In this document: positions 24,877-36,198 of the stretch, in pieces | How positions within the stretch are numbered: the stretch's first letter is position 1 | How the letters are laid out: each line of letters starts with the position of its first letter | Position numbers and translations under genes: made by a program | DNA from: Cornus controversa | Lineage: Eukaryota; Streptophyta; Magnoliopsida; Cornales; Cornaceae | Assembly (NCBI GenBank): GCA_026545225.1 | Contig: CM048845.1 | Span: 55,280,033 to 55,344,032 of the forward strand | Length of the DNA stretch: 64,000 nucleotides | Direction of reading: 5' to 3' | Notes under the pieces: model-generated | The model's input: only the letters and a program-made list of their open reading frames with translations | The model's database searches: none | What the model was told of the DNA's origin: nothing

Positions 24877-26720
24877 TGTTATACTTTACAGTCGAATTCA
24901 CCCATCCACCAGAAGAGGAACAGGCTCAGCCGAATGAAAGGGAGAGTCTAGTCCAATAAAATAAAGAGGACATAATAAACCCAGGCTACACATGGGAGTT
25001 GTTCATGGATGGGTCTTTAAATGTGCAAGCCAGTGGTGTATAGATAATGATCATATCCCCAGAAAGGGAGAGTTTCAAGTATGCCTTGCAGTTCTGGTTC
25101 AAGGCAACCAATAATGAGGCTAAGTATGAAGCTTTGAGTATAGGGTTGAAAATAGCCAGAATCCTCAAAGCATAGTAGTTAAAAGTTTACACTAACTCCC
25201 AGTTAGTTGCATAGAAATTCGACGTAGAGTATGAAGCAAAGGGAGAAAAGATGAAATCCTACTTACAAAAGGTTTAAGGGCTAATTGATCACTTCCAAAG
25301 GTTTTCCATCGTATAAGTCCCCCACGATGAGAACTCTAATGATGACACTCTTGCTTGGTTGGGGACGGCGCAGGAAACTACTCATGGGACAGTACTTTTG
25401 GAGCTCATGGAAATGCCGAGTATAATAGAAGAAGTACCGTGTGAGGTGAACCAGGTCGCCCAAGGCATAAAATGGGCTAATCCAATAGTCAAGTACATTA
25501 GAGATAGTGAGTTACCACCCGACAAGGTAGAGCCATGAAGAATAAGGATTAGGGCATCTAGATATACTCGATCTGATCGGTGGAATCCTCTATAAAAGAG
25601 GGGTTTCCTTGCCCTACTTGCGATGCGTATTGACAAAGGAGGCTCGACATGTCATGAAGGAAATTCATGAAGGGGAGTGCAAAAATCACGCAGGGGGCAT
25701 GTCCTTGTCTAATAAGGCCATCAAGCAGGGATACTATTAGCCCACTATGTAGTAAGATGCACTAGATTTCGTCAGAAAGTGCGAGAAGTGTCAATTCTTT
25801 GCCAATGTCCTGAAGCAGCCCCTGGAGGACTTTACTCCAATGGTTGCCCCATGGTCCTTCGCCTAGTGGGGAATGGACTTGATCGACCCTTTACCTATGG
25901 GAAAGGGGTAAACAAAGTTCATAATTATGGCGGTTGACTACTTCACCAAATGAGTGGAAGCAAACCCTTTGGCCACGATTGGGGAGAAGAATGTCATTAA
26001 TTTTGTATGGAAGTCAATTATATGTAGATTCGGTGTGCCAATGGTCATTGTCACAGACAATGAAAAATAGTTCAAAAGTACACTCTTCCATATTTTTTGT
26101 GCCGAGCACTGCATAAACAATCACTACTCCTCACCAAGCCACTCACAAACTAATGGGTAAGTTGAAGTTGACAATAGAACTATTCACAAGATAATCAAAA
26201 TGCGGTTGGAAGATTCCAAGGGCGTATGACCAGAACCACTACCAAGTATCTGATGGGCTTATAGGACCACTGCCAAAGTCCCCGCTAGAGAGACGCCCTA
26301 CTTTTTTACCTTTGGGAGTGAAATGGTCCTTCTAGTTGAGATAGGACAAGTAGCGAGTCATTGACCCAAGCATTATGACCCCAGTCGCAATGAAAATGAG
26401 TTGTGGTCTAATGCTGATTTCATCGAAGAATAAGAGAATAGGCCCAAGTAAGGGTAGCAACATATCAGCAGGCCATGTCCCGATACTACAACGCTCGGGT
26501 TAAATAGAGGAGTTTTCAAGCTGGAGACCCAGTCCTTCGCATGGTCACTCAGGCCACCAAACCCCAAGCATCGGGAAACTGGCTCCTAATTGGGAGGGCC
26601 CTTACAGAGTGGTCTAGACTCAACAACAGGGAACATATTGGTTGGAAACCTTGGAAGGAAGGAAGTTGGCCCATCCTTGGAATGTTGAGCATCTGTGAAA
26701 GTACTATTAGTAAGACTTTT
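24877..26720 (+). pseudogene. Tat RNase H and integrase region (fossil)
   Basis: The second (Tat-type) RNase H is seen around 24990-25170 (WELFMDGSLNVQASG, FKATNNEAKYEALSIGLKIA). Integrase follows, with its zinc-binding part near 25770-25800 (KCEKCQFFANV), catalytic core pieces 25855-26090 (GMDLIDPLPMGKG, MAVDYFTK, CRFGVPMVIVTDN) and a C-terminal part at 26500-26720 (AGDPVLR-like, PNWEGPYRV-like, and HPWNVEHL-like phrases). These are the standard C-terminal domains of Tat pol. There are many interruptions. Confidence 0.85.
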
Positions 26721-26893
26721 CTTTAGTTTGCATTTACTTTTGGTAGTTTTAGTTAAAGCATGGTTTGTTATCAAGCCTTAAAGCGAGAGCTCCAACTCCA
26801 TTTTTTGAATAAATTCCACTGTTATTAGAATATTAATAAAAGCGCTGTTCATTTCAAAATATGTTGCCATAATTAAAAACTAAACAATGTTAA

Positions 26894-27352
26894 ACAACCC
26901 CACGAGGGCACACCTCTAAAAAGGGCCTTTAATAAAAAAAATGGGATCAATTAATTCTGAGAACATTGTTAAAATAACCCTACGAGGGCACACCTCTACA
27001 GAGGGCTTTTAATGAAAAAAGCGGGATGAAATAATTCTGAGAACATTATTAAAACAACTCCACAAGGGCACACCTCTAAAGAGGGCCTTTAATGAAAAAG
27101 ACGGGATGAATTAATTCCAAGAACATTTTTAAAACAACCCCATGTGCATTTAATGAAAAAGGCGAGATGAATTAATTCTGAGAACATTGTTAAACAACCC
27201 CATGGGGGCACACTTCTAAAAGGGCCTTTAATTAAAAAGGCAAGATGAATTAATCCCGAGAATATTGCCAGAGAACCCCACAGAGGGACGCCTCTAAAGG
27301 GGATCTTTAATGGAAAATACTAAATAAGTTCATTCTGAAACATGGTCAGGTG
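26894..27352. repeat. Tandem array, six units of about 80 bp, downstream of pol
   Basis: Units begin near 26894, 26974, 27054, 27134, 27194 and 27272, each reading roughly ACAACCCCACGAGGGCACAC, then a GAGGGCCTTTAATGAAAAAG block and GATGAATTAATTCTGAGAAC. One unit is shorter (60 bp) and the last is the most diverged. The position between pol and the 3' LTR is where Tat/Ogre elements are known to carry variable tandem repeats. Confidence 0.92.
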
Positions 27353-27538
27353 ATCATATATAGGCACAACTTGCCTAAGGGAATGCTACCCAGTAACAAG
27401 GTGAGTCCAGTGTGTAAGTTTTTTTGCAGGATTATGCTATGAAGGTTTTTTCTTAGAAACCAGAAGACACCTCAATAAGAAAGTAAATAACTCTTCATTA
27501 ATCAAAAAAAAGGTTACAAGACCATAGGTGGGAAGATG

Positions 27539-29460
27539 CTACAGAAGAAAAGTACTACAATAAATGGAAAAAAAGCCATCAAGGGCCAGACTCCTCGTAC
27601 CCATCCAGCTGTAAATGGGAGAAATCCGTCTCTGGCTACTCGCTCTGCGACATAGTGCGAAAATACTTAAAACCCTCGAGATATGACTAATCACATATCT
27701 TGTTAAAGTCAGACAAGTCCTTGAATTGATCAACTGCCACCACTTTAATCCCCTACAGATCGGCATTCCATCGAGCCATCTCCTCCCGGTCACAGGGAAT
27801 TGGGAGTTGAGGACTTCAATCTCTCCCACATGAGAGGCATGGGATGCACGCAGAGACTCTATCTCTGAGTTTAGTGTGGAGTGCTCAGTATTGAGAGAGG
27901 CGCGCTTAGCATTGAAGGAATCCTTCTGCCTCTCAAGTTCATCTGCCATCCACATAAGGCAATTGGATATAGAGTAAGCGAATATTATACCCTGTTAAAT
28001 AACATTAAATTATGCATAAGTACAAGGCATAAAAGATGAGATCGGTAGAATAAAGTAAGAAAGGATGCAAACCTTGGCCATATTGGCTAGGAGGTATCCA
28101 GTAGAAGCAAGGATCCAAAGCGCATCCACCTGTTCGAGATCACTTTAAAGAACAAATTGCCCGGCCTTGGAAATGGCAAATGCTGAGTTAGACAGCATTG
28201 ACCCAGTGCTGCTAGCGATAGATGAAAAAGACTCCTGGGAGCTACCACCCCTAAAAAGTTGGGTCATAGGCACCCCAAAAGAGCTCAGGTCTAGAACGCT
28301 ATTGTGGTAAAATAGTTGGGTCCGTGGCACCCTGAAGGACCTCAGATTTGAGAGGCTCCTAGGGGCAATGACTGTAGCAGGTGGAGGGTTCCTAACAGAG
28401 GAGGAGATGACAAGTCCCCAGCTCTACTAACCGTAAGCCTTTTTGGCCTCTTGGGTGTAGTACGTGAGAAGGAAGAGGCAGCACCTTTACCCATGTGTAG
28501 GGTTTTGTCCAACCTCCTTCGGGGAGCCCTTGTATGTTTGAGATGGTAAGTACATAAGGAGTAATTTTTCAAAAAAAGAAAGGGAAAAAGAAAAAAGAAA
28601 AAAGAAGAAATAACCCTACTATCTATGGTGACATGGGGAGGATAGCCTAACAAAATCAGTCCTTCATCACGGGTTAGGACTTAGGAGTCCCTCATTAGAC
28701 AGTTACAAGCTCTCGCCAACCTTCCTTCCTTTGCCTTGCTCATAGGCAACCCGACTTTCCAAACTGGGTTTAAAAAATGATGGTAAGTGAAAGAGGAAGA
28801 AGAGAAGAAGAAAGGGGAAAGAAAGAGAAAGTGAGTTTACCAAAGCATCCCTAGAGGTCTATGAGCGGGGAATAATATGAGGAGTTGGCTCCCAACACCC
28901 AAAAATAAAAAGAATTGGTGATTCCATGTCTTGATATGCTTGTTGTTGGCAACAAGCACCAAGCCTCTAGGTGGATGGTTTTTGGTCGTTCGGCTATAAA
29001 GATGACGTTAATCGCTATTCCTAAAAAATTCGTAGCAAGAAAGGAACCCACCTATGGATAGCGGGGTGTCAAAGCCACAGGTCCTCTATAGGACTAGAGA
29101 AGCCATAATGATATGCCAAGAAGTTGGCATAAGTTGAGAAAGGTAGAGGTTTGCCACTTGAAGTAGTTTCTATACAAATGCCAAATCGAGAAACGAAGAC
29201 CATAGATGAAATCGCCCTCATAAAAACACGCCTCTCTCAGACGGACAAAGTAGACCCTTTCATTCGGGGAAGAAGTTCAAACAATGTCTCTATTTGAAAA
29301 TAAGTAGTGAACGGTTAGCTCCTCCACCTCCATGTCTGTCATTGTGGAACCATTGTTGTGGCACTCGATGTAGTATGCCATGGTAGAATAAATGAACTCA
29401 AGAGCGTGGTCAAGGGGAGAAAAGGGAGCAAAGGCTTCCAGAGCTGGCTTCTCAAAGTTA
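27539..29460 (-). pseudogene. Antisense ORF region of the Tat element (fossil)
   Basis: These minus-strand coding-like pieces lie downstream of plus-strand pol. In their own direction, an early part at 29051-28851 contains RPKTIHLEAWCLLPTTSISRHG and ALG-Y-P-like phrases resembling the plant-mobile-domain-type proteins of Tat antisense ORFs. A Ser-rich, basic middle lies around 28653-28145. A coiled-coil end at 27955-27820 (ERQKDSFNAKRASLNTEHST and following heptads) closes it. Antisense ORFs in this place are a described feature of several Tat elements; their role is unknown. It is interrupted several times. Confidence 0.65.
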
Positions 29461-29719
29461 TGTTAAAGAAAATGCAAACAGTGAGAAAGAGAAAAAATAA
29501 TGGGATTGAGCATGTACTGAATGTTAGTGGAAGGAGCATGAAGAATGAGGATGCTAGGGGGTTTTACAGGCATGGAGGAGAGAAGGCTAACGGCAGGAAG
29601 TGTAACATTTAGAAGTCCAACATCTAGAAATGCAATGTTCACCCAGCAACGGTTGGATTTCAACGTCTTTAATGTAATAGTTGTAAAACAAAAAAGTGAG
29701 AAAAGCCAAAAGAGTAAGA

Positions 29720-29866
29720 CGGCCTGGGAAGGCCGGCTAAGAAGACCCTTAAAGGCTGGCCAATACTGGACCCTTAAGGCTGGCCAAGGCCGGCCCCTTA
29801 AGACTAGCCAGGGAGGCTGGCCAAGGCCAGCCCCCAAGGCTGGCTCCTCAAGGCTAGCCGTTCCAT
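29720..29866. repeat. GC-rich block of GGCTGGCC/GGCCAGCC inverted motifs
   Basis: About 150 bp of GC-rich sequence stands out in AT-rich surroundings. It repeats AAGGCTGGCCAAGGCCGGCC-like units at about 20-30 bp spacing. GGCTGGCC and GGCCAGCC are complementary, so the block can form several alternative hairpins. It probably belongs to the end of the Tat element (untranslated or LTR start). Confidence 0.8.
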
Positions 29867-30200
29867 AAAAGCCAACCATGGCCGGGCACCGACGCCAGGC
29901 CTAAGCTGATCCCTAAGGCCCAGTCTAGCCTACTTCCAAAGGCCTTCTAGGTCTGGTCACTAGAGTCTGTCAGCCCAATAGCTGGTTTAGAGTTCGTGGA
30001 CCAAGTTGAAGGTTTAACAAAACCCTTTGGATCAAGACTCCATTTCTACAACCCAACCGACCAATCAAAATGTTCCTATGGCCCGATGAGCGACCCTCAT
30101 GAACAGGGGCATCTGATAGAGTATTTGACTCCAATTGTGAAATGTACTGAAATACCTTGTAAATTTGGAAGATATTTAAATTGGGTTCCAATTATTTAAT
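29867..30200. other. Unassigned spacer, probably LTR sequence
   Basis: No domain or terminal repeat could be placed. It may be the remainder of the Tat 3' end or the beginning of the long LTR that follows. The short open frames here (67 and 73 residues on opposite strands) have no family resemblance. Confidence 0.4.
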
Positions 30201-32159
30201 TGGGTTATTTATTTATTTATTATTATTTAGTAGGGTTTTAATTATTTAAATGGTTTTAGTTGAATTTTTTCAATGCCTGCTTTATTTGTTTAATGTGGAT
30301 GTTTGAATTGTTGCTAAGTGTGGATTGATTTTAATTGTGTGTGAAATATTTGTTTTAAATGAAAGTTTTCTTTTAAATAAAATATATGGGTTTTTGAGCT
30401 GCATGTTCTTTAATTTTTAATTATATCAAGTTGGGCTAGATGTATATATATATATATAGGTGGGCTAAGTATTTTATATTTATTAATATAATTATTTAGG
30501 AATTTTTATTTTAGTTTTCTAGAAAGAAAATTAAAAGAAAAGAAAAAGAAAAGGGGATTTGGGTTTATGTCGTTTACATGTACAGAGACCGGAAGAGTGT
30601 AGACGTAAGAGAGAATGGAGAGAAAGAGCGATTCATTGAGACGGGATCTTGTTCATGAAAAAGGCAAGTTCGAACTCTTCTCTTCCCCTTTGAATTTGGT
30701 GACATATATATAGATATTTGTGTATATACATGCTGTTGGAATATATTTTTATGTATTTAATTTTGAAATTAAATGATTATGCAAGCTAAGGGTGATTCTG
30801 TGGATTAACATAAAGAATCTAGGGGTTTGGTACTATTATAGGGAAAATTTTCATATGTATATGCATGTATATATGACTGTATAGGCAGCTGTGTGTGTAT
30901 ATATATATATATATCTATATATATATGAACATATATATATCTATATATATATGAACATGAAATTTGGGTTTAATGTATTTATCAATCTTGAAGGTTTTTG
31001 TTCCGATTAATAGGTGGATTTTGCTCTCCCGAACAATCCTTGAAAGTTTGGTTGCGAATTGTTGGGTAGATTGATGAAAAATTGAGTTTGAAGTTTTTGA
31101 ATTTTAAAACTTGAAATTGGGCGTTTTTGATTTAGGCTGCGAGAGGGGGCAATTTTCGTACCAATGCGTAGCTTAGATTGAGACAAGGTGAATGGTATAT
31201 TCACATGTGAGTTTCGGTGACCAGAGGTGGCCGAAATAAGGCCGAGAAGAAGGAAGCTGTTTGAAGTTCACAGATGCTAGAAAGTTACAGGAAAAAGGAA
31301 GGAGGAAAAAAAAGAAAAAAAGAGGCCACATGCCACGCGCGTCGTCGGCGCATGGGGGCACGTGTGCCCTATTTTGGCGCCGGCCAGGAACCGAGAAAGG
31401 TCCCACTCGCTGGGCCAACTTTGGGCCAAGTCCGGAATATCTTAATATTTTTTTTTCAAATTGATTTTTAAATTGGAAAAATAGGAAAATCAAAATTTAA
31501 AATTACTTTTAAATTCCAGAATATTCTCAAAAAATTTATGTAAACTTTTTGGGACAGAATAATCTTGGGTTTTAAATTACAAGTGGAAATGAGTTTCCCT
31601 CTTGGTTAAATTAGTATAAAAAGTAAGCCTCAAAATTTGATTTTCATTTTCTTTTATTTTGGAAATATTTTTAAATTTCTGAAAAATTGTCAAAAATTTT
31701 AAATAATCTTTTATGGGCCTTCGGATTTTAATTTCAAGATGAAATAAGTTCTCCTTCTTGTTGAATTAGTGCAAAAAGTATGCTTTAAATTAGATTTTTA
31801 TTTCCTTTTGTTTTAGAAAATATTTTAAAATTTTTAAAAAATTCTAGAAAGTTCCAAAATAATTAAATAGAATTCTTAGGAATAGAATAGGCCCGAAAAC
31901 CTAGATTAGAGCTAGGTTTAGACTCCCACAATGATTTAGGTACATTAGAGGATTGGTTGTGTGCTTGCTCATATAATTGGTGGTTCTATTATTTTTCCTT
32001 CCTCAATTGTATGCTTTGAAATCATAATCGTTCATGGTATACTTGATTTAAGTTTAATTATGTATGAGCTATTTTATTATGGTGATTTAACTTCTGTTAG
32101 ATTAAATGAATGTGCTAAGTAGGTTAGATCTCTTGTTTTTGTTTAATTGGTTAGTTGTA

Positions 32160-32805
32160 GAGGCATGTAAGGATTGCCAAGGGGCATGTTAGGATTGCCA
32201 ATACCTAATTAGGTATCTAAGGTTAGTTAAGAAGGCATGTAAGGATTGCTAGGAGGCATGTCAGGATTGCCAATACCTAATAAAGTATTTATGGTTAGTA
32301 TAAGAGGCATGTCAGGATTGCTTAGTTTAATAAGGTTTTATATTTATGCCTTTGGTGTGAACTTAGAAATATGTTCTAAACTTGTGTGATAGGGGTTGAA
32401 TTGGGATAGTATATTGGACGACTTCTATTTTGGAGACATAAGATAAATAAAGAAATTATTTAAGTTAACATAGATAAGGGAGGCATGTCAGGATTGTCAA
32501 TACCTAATAAGGTATTTAATGATTAATTAGGGAAGCATGTTAGGATTGCCAATAGGGTAGTTAACATAGATAAGGGAGGCATGTCAAGATTGCCAATAAG
32601 GTAGTTAACATAGATAAGTGAAGCATGTCAGGATTGCCAATACCTAATAAGGTATTTAAGGTTAATTAGGGAGGCATGTGAAGATTGTCAATTACATAGT
32701 AGGGTACTTAATATATATATAAGGGAGGCATGTTAGGATTACCAAATATTAATAAGGTATTTTTTTATTTAATAAAGTGTATGGGTACGTAAGGATTACC
32801 TTTGG
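32160..32805 (+). repeat. Minisatellite in the LTR, about 12 GGCATGTCAGGATTGCC units
   Basis: The phrase GGCATGTCAGGATTGCC (with small changes) recurs near 32163, 32182, 32233, 32252, 32307, 32483, 32535, 32578, 32623, 32672, 32726 and 32789. It is usually followed by AATACCTAATAAGGTATTTA, itself an inverted repeat (ATACCT/AGGTAT). Spacing varies from 19 to about 175 bp, mostly 45-55. Confidence 0.9.
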
Positions 32806-33472
32806 TTTGAACTTAGAAAATAGGTTCTATAATTTGTGTGATATAGGATGGATTAGGATGATGTGTATGATGATTTCTATTTTGGGGAACCGAGCTTAAA
32901 TAAGAAAATGATACATATATATCTATGTTTGATGGATTGGGATGGTGTGGAGGATGGTTTCTATTTAGAACAGAGGTTAAATAAGGAAATGATTTATATA
33001 TATTTGTGTATGTTCGTTGTCCCTCATATAGAGGGTATGTTTACCGATTCTTTGATTGGGTTGTAGTAGAGAGAACTTGCTCGTGGGTTTAACCCACTTT
33101 GTTGATATTTCAGGTTCTAGACAGTTTTCACCTCGAGGTGAAAGCGTAGAGTTCGTAAAGTGTGACAGAAATCTACTCCTTACCAGACTTTAGTGTAGGG
33201 ACTTAGATCTTTTTATAAAGTATTTTAATTTTAATATTTTTGGTTAAAGGGTCCTTGAGTTACGGAACTTCCAAGTTGTATCGATCAAACTGGAATTCTG
33301 TATTTAACATTATTTATTATTATTCCAATTAGACTTTCCTGTTAGCATTTATAATTTCTTTCTCTTTTGTTCTTTTATTCTATGCTTGTTTGCTATCAGT
33401 TGTAAGCATCCTTTATGTTTTATGTGTGAGACTGGCCACCTCATGAGTGAAATTTATAGGGGGTATTATAGT

Positions 33473-33484
33473 TGGTATCAGAGC
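33473..33484 (+). other. Primer binding site, tRNA-iMet
   Basis: TGGTATCAGAGC two bases after the LTR end. It fixes the plus orientation of this element. Confidence 0.9.
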
Positions 33485-33789
33485 ATTCCAGGTTCAAGTA
33501 TTCTCGAGTTTGTAGGGTCCGTCGTATGGTATCTTTCTAGTTGCGTATTCTGATAAATAGAATTCAAGTATAGGACTCGTAGTACTCCATACGTTTTAGT
33601 CTTTTACTGGGTATTATTCAGATACCACCCCGTAGGAGGAGGAATGTGAACCAAAATTAGAGTCAGTTATGATAAATAAGTAAACTCAGTCATTGGTTAA
33701 ATTATTTGGTATGGATAATAGCTGTGTAGTTCTCCATTTAGTATTGCTACACCATTGGGGATTAATACGATTTTATAAGAATGTTGTAG

Positions 33790-34620
33790 TTAGGTTGCTA
33801 TAGACATTGGCAGACTTAGGTTATTGGCAGACCTATTAGTCTTTGATATGAAATCATATGATGTCATAATCGGGATGGATTGGTTATCGCATTATCATGC
33901 CCATGTCAATTGTCATGATTAGGCAATTATTTTTATTGTACTGGGTTAGGAGATGTATTTGGTTGCTAACCACAATCAAATGAAAGGTCTAGAAATCGCC
34001 TATTCTTTATTAGTGAGGAGTCTCTAGAGGGAATTACAGTTTCTATGGATTCCATTCTAGGGGTGCGAGACTTTCATGACGTGTTTTAGGAAATTCCAGG
34101 GCTACCATCGAGTCATGAGTTAGACTTTGTGATTTATTTAGCTCTAAGCACCAAACCTATTTCTAGGTCAGAGGAGGATCACACCAGACATCTCAGTATT
34201 GTGCAGTAGACACTAAAAGATCATCAATTGTATGCAAAATTTGAGAAGTGTGAGTTCTGGCAGAGGGAGGTGAAGTACTTGGATCATGTAGTATCTGAGA
34301 AAGGGATAGTGGTTGATCCTAGTAAAGTGTCAGCGATTTTGGAATGGGGACAACCTACCTCACCTTCAGAGATTCGCAGTTTTCTTGGGTTAGCTAGTTA
34401 TTATCGTCGATTTATTCAGGGTTTCTCTAAGATTGTTGGCCTACTCACCATCTTACTAAAAATAGTGTGTCATTTGTTTGGATGACTCTTGTCACGGGGC
34501 ATTTGATGAGTTGAAGAGTAGGTTGACGACTGCACTTGTTCTAGCTACTTCTCAGAGCGGGGTTGAGTACTTGTTATATACCAATGCATCATTGTAGGGT
34601 TTGGGTTCTGTGTTGATGCT
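33790..34620 (+). pseudogene. Chromovirus pol remnants: protease end, RT, RNase H start (fossil)
   Basis: The protease end is shown near 33846-33915 by FDMKSYDVIIGMDWLSHYHA. RT C-terminal part is at 34228-34485: [18 protein letters not shown], then [13 protein letters not shown], and [17 protein letters not shown], the highly conserved RT/RNase H connection of chromoviruses. An RNase H beginning follows near 34500-34620. Gag and integrase are not recognised. The pieces are remnants of a once much longer polyprotein. Confidence 0.85.
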
Positions 34621-34689
34621 GGAGGAGAGGCCGATATCGTGTGTGTGAGACTGGCCACATCATGCATGAAATTTGTAGGGGGTATTACA

Positions 34690-35040
34690 CGTATGATGTA
34701 GAAGTTGAGATTGAGGTGACGTGGATGAGAAGTATACTTTGACCAAGACTTCTCTATCCCTTGATAAGTCTGGGAAACTGAAGAACCAGTCTCCTACTAT
34801 GACATGGTCCCATTTGACTACTATAAATACACATACGATCCATATACCAGGTACACAATTAATACCCTCTGAGTGTCTTTATAGCTAAAAAAAGCCCTTC
34901 CGATTTCTGGCTTGATCGTCGGAGCGTAATCGGTTGACACCACGTCAATGTCCTTTCAATTACCCTTCTTTTGTCCTTTTACAGATTGGCATTTGACTAG
35001 TTTGGGGTGAATTTCTGCTTCATCATGTATATTTGCATAA
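34690..35040 (+). repeat. Tat-type LTR fragment (R-U5 part)
   Basis: It shows the order typical of Tat LTRs: a TATA-like box TATAAATAC (34822-34830), then GGCTTGATCGTCGGAGCG (near 34903) and TTTTACAGATTGG (near 34977). The cousin LTR at 38796-39170 has the same order (TATAAAAAC, AATTGTCGGA, TTTTGCAGGATGG). The ends are not defined, so it could be a partial or solo LTR. Confidence 0.6.
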
Positions 35041-35043
35041 AAT

Positions 35044-35250
35044 GTTGGTAGGACTTAGAAAGAGACTGAGAGGGATGTGTATGTGTTTTTTTTTCTCAAC
35101 TCGATTTGATTTTGCTTATCAGCTCGGTGTAACCATCAAGGGAAATTTCAATGGAGTTGGGCTTCATTTAGGTGGTGTTAGTGGCCATTTTTGGACGTCC
35201 CGTGGCTCTAATTAAAGTGGTTGCGTCCTATGAAACCAAGTTGAGGTGTA
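35044..35250 (+). repeat. Dispersed repeat, copy 1 (partner at 36671)
   Basis: It starts GTTGGTAGGACTTAGAAAGAG and includes GGAGTTGGGCTTCATTTAGG, GTTAGTGGCCATTTTTGGA and AAACCAAGTTGAG. It aligns over about 200 bp with 36671-36880, and part of it aligns in reverse with 37197-37100. No protein family recognised. Confidence 0.75.
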
Positions 35251-35680
35251 ACAGTGTTGCAATACCATTTCAAGGCACAACATATTAATTGAAATTGCAA
35301 TATTAATTTTTTTTGGCAAATGGTGTTATAACCTTGATTTAATATCTTTATTGCAACACGGGTAAGGTTATTGTCTTTATTGTCAAATACGCGTTCAAAA
35401 TTGAAATTTTTTAAAAAGCTGACACATTTAAGTACGCGTCTTTTTGTGATTGGACGAGATTATATAGTCTGGATCCATGTAATAATTTCTCGAAAAACAT
35501 AGTTCTCATAATGTGTATCATTGTTCTAAATCAAAATGAACAATTACAGAAAGACACACAATTAAAAAGTTAAAAAGGATTTGACACATTTAGTTATGTG
35601 TTGATTGACCGAGATCATATAGCTCAAGAGCATGTAATAACTTTTCGAAAAAGATAGAGAAAAGTTTATCGAAATAAATA
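35251..35680 (+). repeat. AT-rich spacer with an imperfect direct duplication
   Basis: Two similar blocks, about 35412-35500 and 35570-35660, share GACACATTTA, GAGAT-ATATAG and CATGTAATAA-TT-TCGAAAAA. No gene seen. This may be a diverged duplicate within an unclassified repeat. Confidence 0.55.
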
Positions 35681-36198
35681 GGGTAAATTATACTGACCTC
35701 CCTTAAGGTTTCATCAATATACACTTACTTCTCCTCTTGTTTACAAAATTACACTGACTTCCTTTGAGGATTTTATTTTTGTAACACTGACCAACTCTTG
35801 TTTGCAAAATTACAATGACCTGGCTTGTATTTTTGTAATGACAATACTTAAGTCCAACCCTAGATGAACAAACTTAGTTCACCTAACTGATGTGGTCCAA
35901 TTAAAACATTACATATGTATTAAAAATTATCTATTATTAAAAAATAAAAAAAATTAACGGACCCAGTTTTAAAAAGTTTAATCCAACAAAATTCATCTAA
36001 TCAAACAAATTTGGAACTCATCTTCCATCCCAAAACCCTAGCCGCCACACCCCCACCACTCTTCACCCTTTACTCCACCACTACACTCTCTCTCCATCTC
36101 TATCTTTCCACTTGTCTTATGGCTGTCACACTACACTCTTCGCCACCGCTCCCAACCTCTGCCACCGACACCATCATCAGGACTAGTGTAATTTATCC
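35681..36198. mobile_element. MITE-like element, 518 bp, possibly with gene-derived interior
   Basis: Terminal inverted repeats pair GGGTAAATTATACTGACC (35681-35698) with the reverse of 36181-36198 (GGATAAATTACACTAGTC): 13 of 18 positions agree. The flanks AAATAAATA and AAATGTATA agree at 7 of 9 positions, which would suit a Mutator-like 9-bp target duplication. The left half has repeated TTGTTTACAAAATTACACTGAC phrases; the right half (36030-36190) looks like the leader of a plant gene (CCCAAAACCCTAGCCGCCAC). There is no transposase. Class is inferred. Confidence 0.5.

Larger units (their letters stand above)
19515..29866 (+). mobile_element. Tat/Retand-type Ty3/gypsy element (fossil), 5' end missing
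   Basis: Plus-strand parts are gag (about 19780-20985), protease (21002-21300), RT (about 21780-22925), RNase H and integrase (24877-26720), a tandem array (26894-27352), an antisense ORF region (29460-27539) and a GC-rich hairpin block (29720-29866). Sequence phrases such as YCYTVMPFGLKNA and LFMDGSLNVQASG, and the antisense ORF between pol and the 3' LTR, are Tat/Retand features. The 5' LTR and leader are lost at the junction with the Tekay-like LTR, and the 3' LTR is not delimited. It is old, with many interruptions and one inserted element. Confidence 0.85.
30200..34689 (+). mobile_element. Gypsy element with very long 5' LTR (fossil, truncated)
   Basis: The plus-strand parts are a long 5' LTR ending GGGGGTATTATA at 33470 (its start is not delimited; 30200 is a guess), a tRNA-iMet primer site (33473-33484), pol remnants (33790-34620) and a 48-bp 3' LTR end (34642-34689) that repeats GTGTGAGACTGGCCAC and GGGGGTATTACA. 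The LTR holds AT microsatellites (30442-30456, 30897-30958), a GC-rich patch (31330-31400) and a 12-copy minisatellite. Pol phrases fit a chromovirus. The interior is much shorter than a full element. Confidence 0.7.

Noticed and set aside
27539-27955. 138-residue minus-strand frame as an independent host coiled-coil gene
   Set aside because: Position between Tat pol and the expected 3' LTR fits the known antisense ORF of Tat elements better.
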